A program made the translations under genes and the position numbers. The notes under the pieces are model-generated. The model searched no databases and had not been told where the DNA came from. It worked only from the letters and a program-made list of their open reading frames with translations. A stretch of DNA of 15,380 bases from Candidatus Omnitrophota bacterium. Its GTDB lineage: Bacteria; Omnitrophota; Gorgyraeia; 2-02-FULL-51-18. Position 1 is the first letter of the stretch, and each line of letters begins with the position of its first letter. Location of the stretch: positions 1 to 15,380 of the forward strand of contig JAHFFM010000026.1 of the NCBI GenBank assembly GCA_023247935.1, written 5' to 3'. This document shows, in pieces, positions 15,193 through 15,380 of this stretch.

Positions 15193-15380
15193 ATGTTTCG
15201 CATGGATATCTCAACGGCCGTTTTTTTATACATCATGTCTTCCATGCTCGTGGTTTTTGTTCTCTGGATTTTTTTCGAAAAAAAAGCTGTTCTTCCAAAA
15301 TTCGTAAGAGAAGAGGCAGATGTGTGGGAGTGTTCCATCTGCGCTCACACTTATGTGGATTCTACTCATCACGAAATCTC
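15193..15380 (+). CDS. Membrane-anchored CxxC (zinc-ribbon-like) protein, 3' end outside window
   Basis: Open from the ATG at 15193 to the right edge; 62 codons are visible. The N-terminus is a hydrophobic segment (~8-28, TAVFLYIMSSMLVVFVLWIF) followed by a basic/charged stretch (FEKKAVLPKFVREEAD). Then comes WECSICAHTYVDSTHHEIS, where Cys-x2-Cys after Trp-Glu resembles the first half of a rubredoxin-like or zinc-ribbon knuckle. A second CxxC would be expected just past the window. The topology (short outside tail, one helix, metal knuckle) places the knuckle on the cytoplasmic side by the positive-inside rule. It starts one base after the TonB-like stop, so it is part of the same operon. Its function is not recognised. 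Confidence 0.75.
   Translation, partial: MFRMDISTAVFLYIMSSMLVVFVLWIFFEKKAVLPKFVREEADVWECSICAHTYVDSTHHEI

Noticed and set aside
1..15380. tRNA/rRNA genes, CRISPR arrays, insertion sequences, phage or defence genes
   Set aside because: No such structure or protein was seen on either strand. Intergenic regions are too short, and the only repeats are the two palindromes, the 11-bp tandem repeat and the TPR coding repeats.

Overview
The window is a gene-dense stretch of bacterial chromosome with moderate GC content. It is almost entirely plus-strand, and no gap exceeds about 120 bases. The standard code is used (TGA, TAA and TAG all act as stops). The organism looks Gram-negative: there is a SurA-type periplasmic chaperone, a lipoprotein with a lipobox, and an ExbB/ExbD/TonB-type energising complex. 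The gene mix, strong divergence and compact repair protein fit an uncultivated lineage such as Omnitrophota (OP3). That placement is an inference from general impression, not shown by any marker here.

Layout. Positions 2-796 hold the 3' part of argS. A 117-nt near-perfect hairpin (794-910) begins exactly at the argS stop codon. An unusually short mfd (919-2829) follows. After a 70-nt gap with a good extended -10 promoter comes a tightly packed set: a PPIase lipoprotein, surA, pdxA and rsmA (2900-6630). The surA-pdxA-rsmA order is the one known from Escherichia coli. A second long hairpin, with a different sequence, has been inserted across the pdxA stop codon (5719-5791). Next are a divergent Na+/Ca2+-exchanger-like membrane protein (6651-7814), an unrecognised single-pass membrane-anchored protein (7828-8529) and a full-length uvrA (8516-11368). 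The last block is an exported protein built from about 18 TPR-like repeats, then exbB, exbD, a TonB/TolA-like protein, and the start of a small membrane-anchored zinc-ribbon protein that runs off the window (11365-15380).

How the genes fit together. Mfd and UvrA are partners in transcription-coupled repair, and both occur here. The two PPIases and the TPR/ExbB/ExbD/TonB block serve the envelope: outer-membrane protein folding and coupling of proton-motive force to the outer membrane. PdxA (vitamin B6) and RsmA (16S rRNA dimethylation) are housekeeping genes carried in the surA operon.

The most notable signals are two. First, Mfd is reduced to UvrA-binding domain D2, the RNA-polymerase-interacting domain and the motor; D1, D3 and the C-terminal D7 lid are missing. 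Second, two unrelated long perfect inverted repeats each overlap the stop codon of one gene and end just before the start codon of the next.
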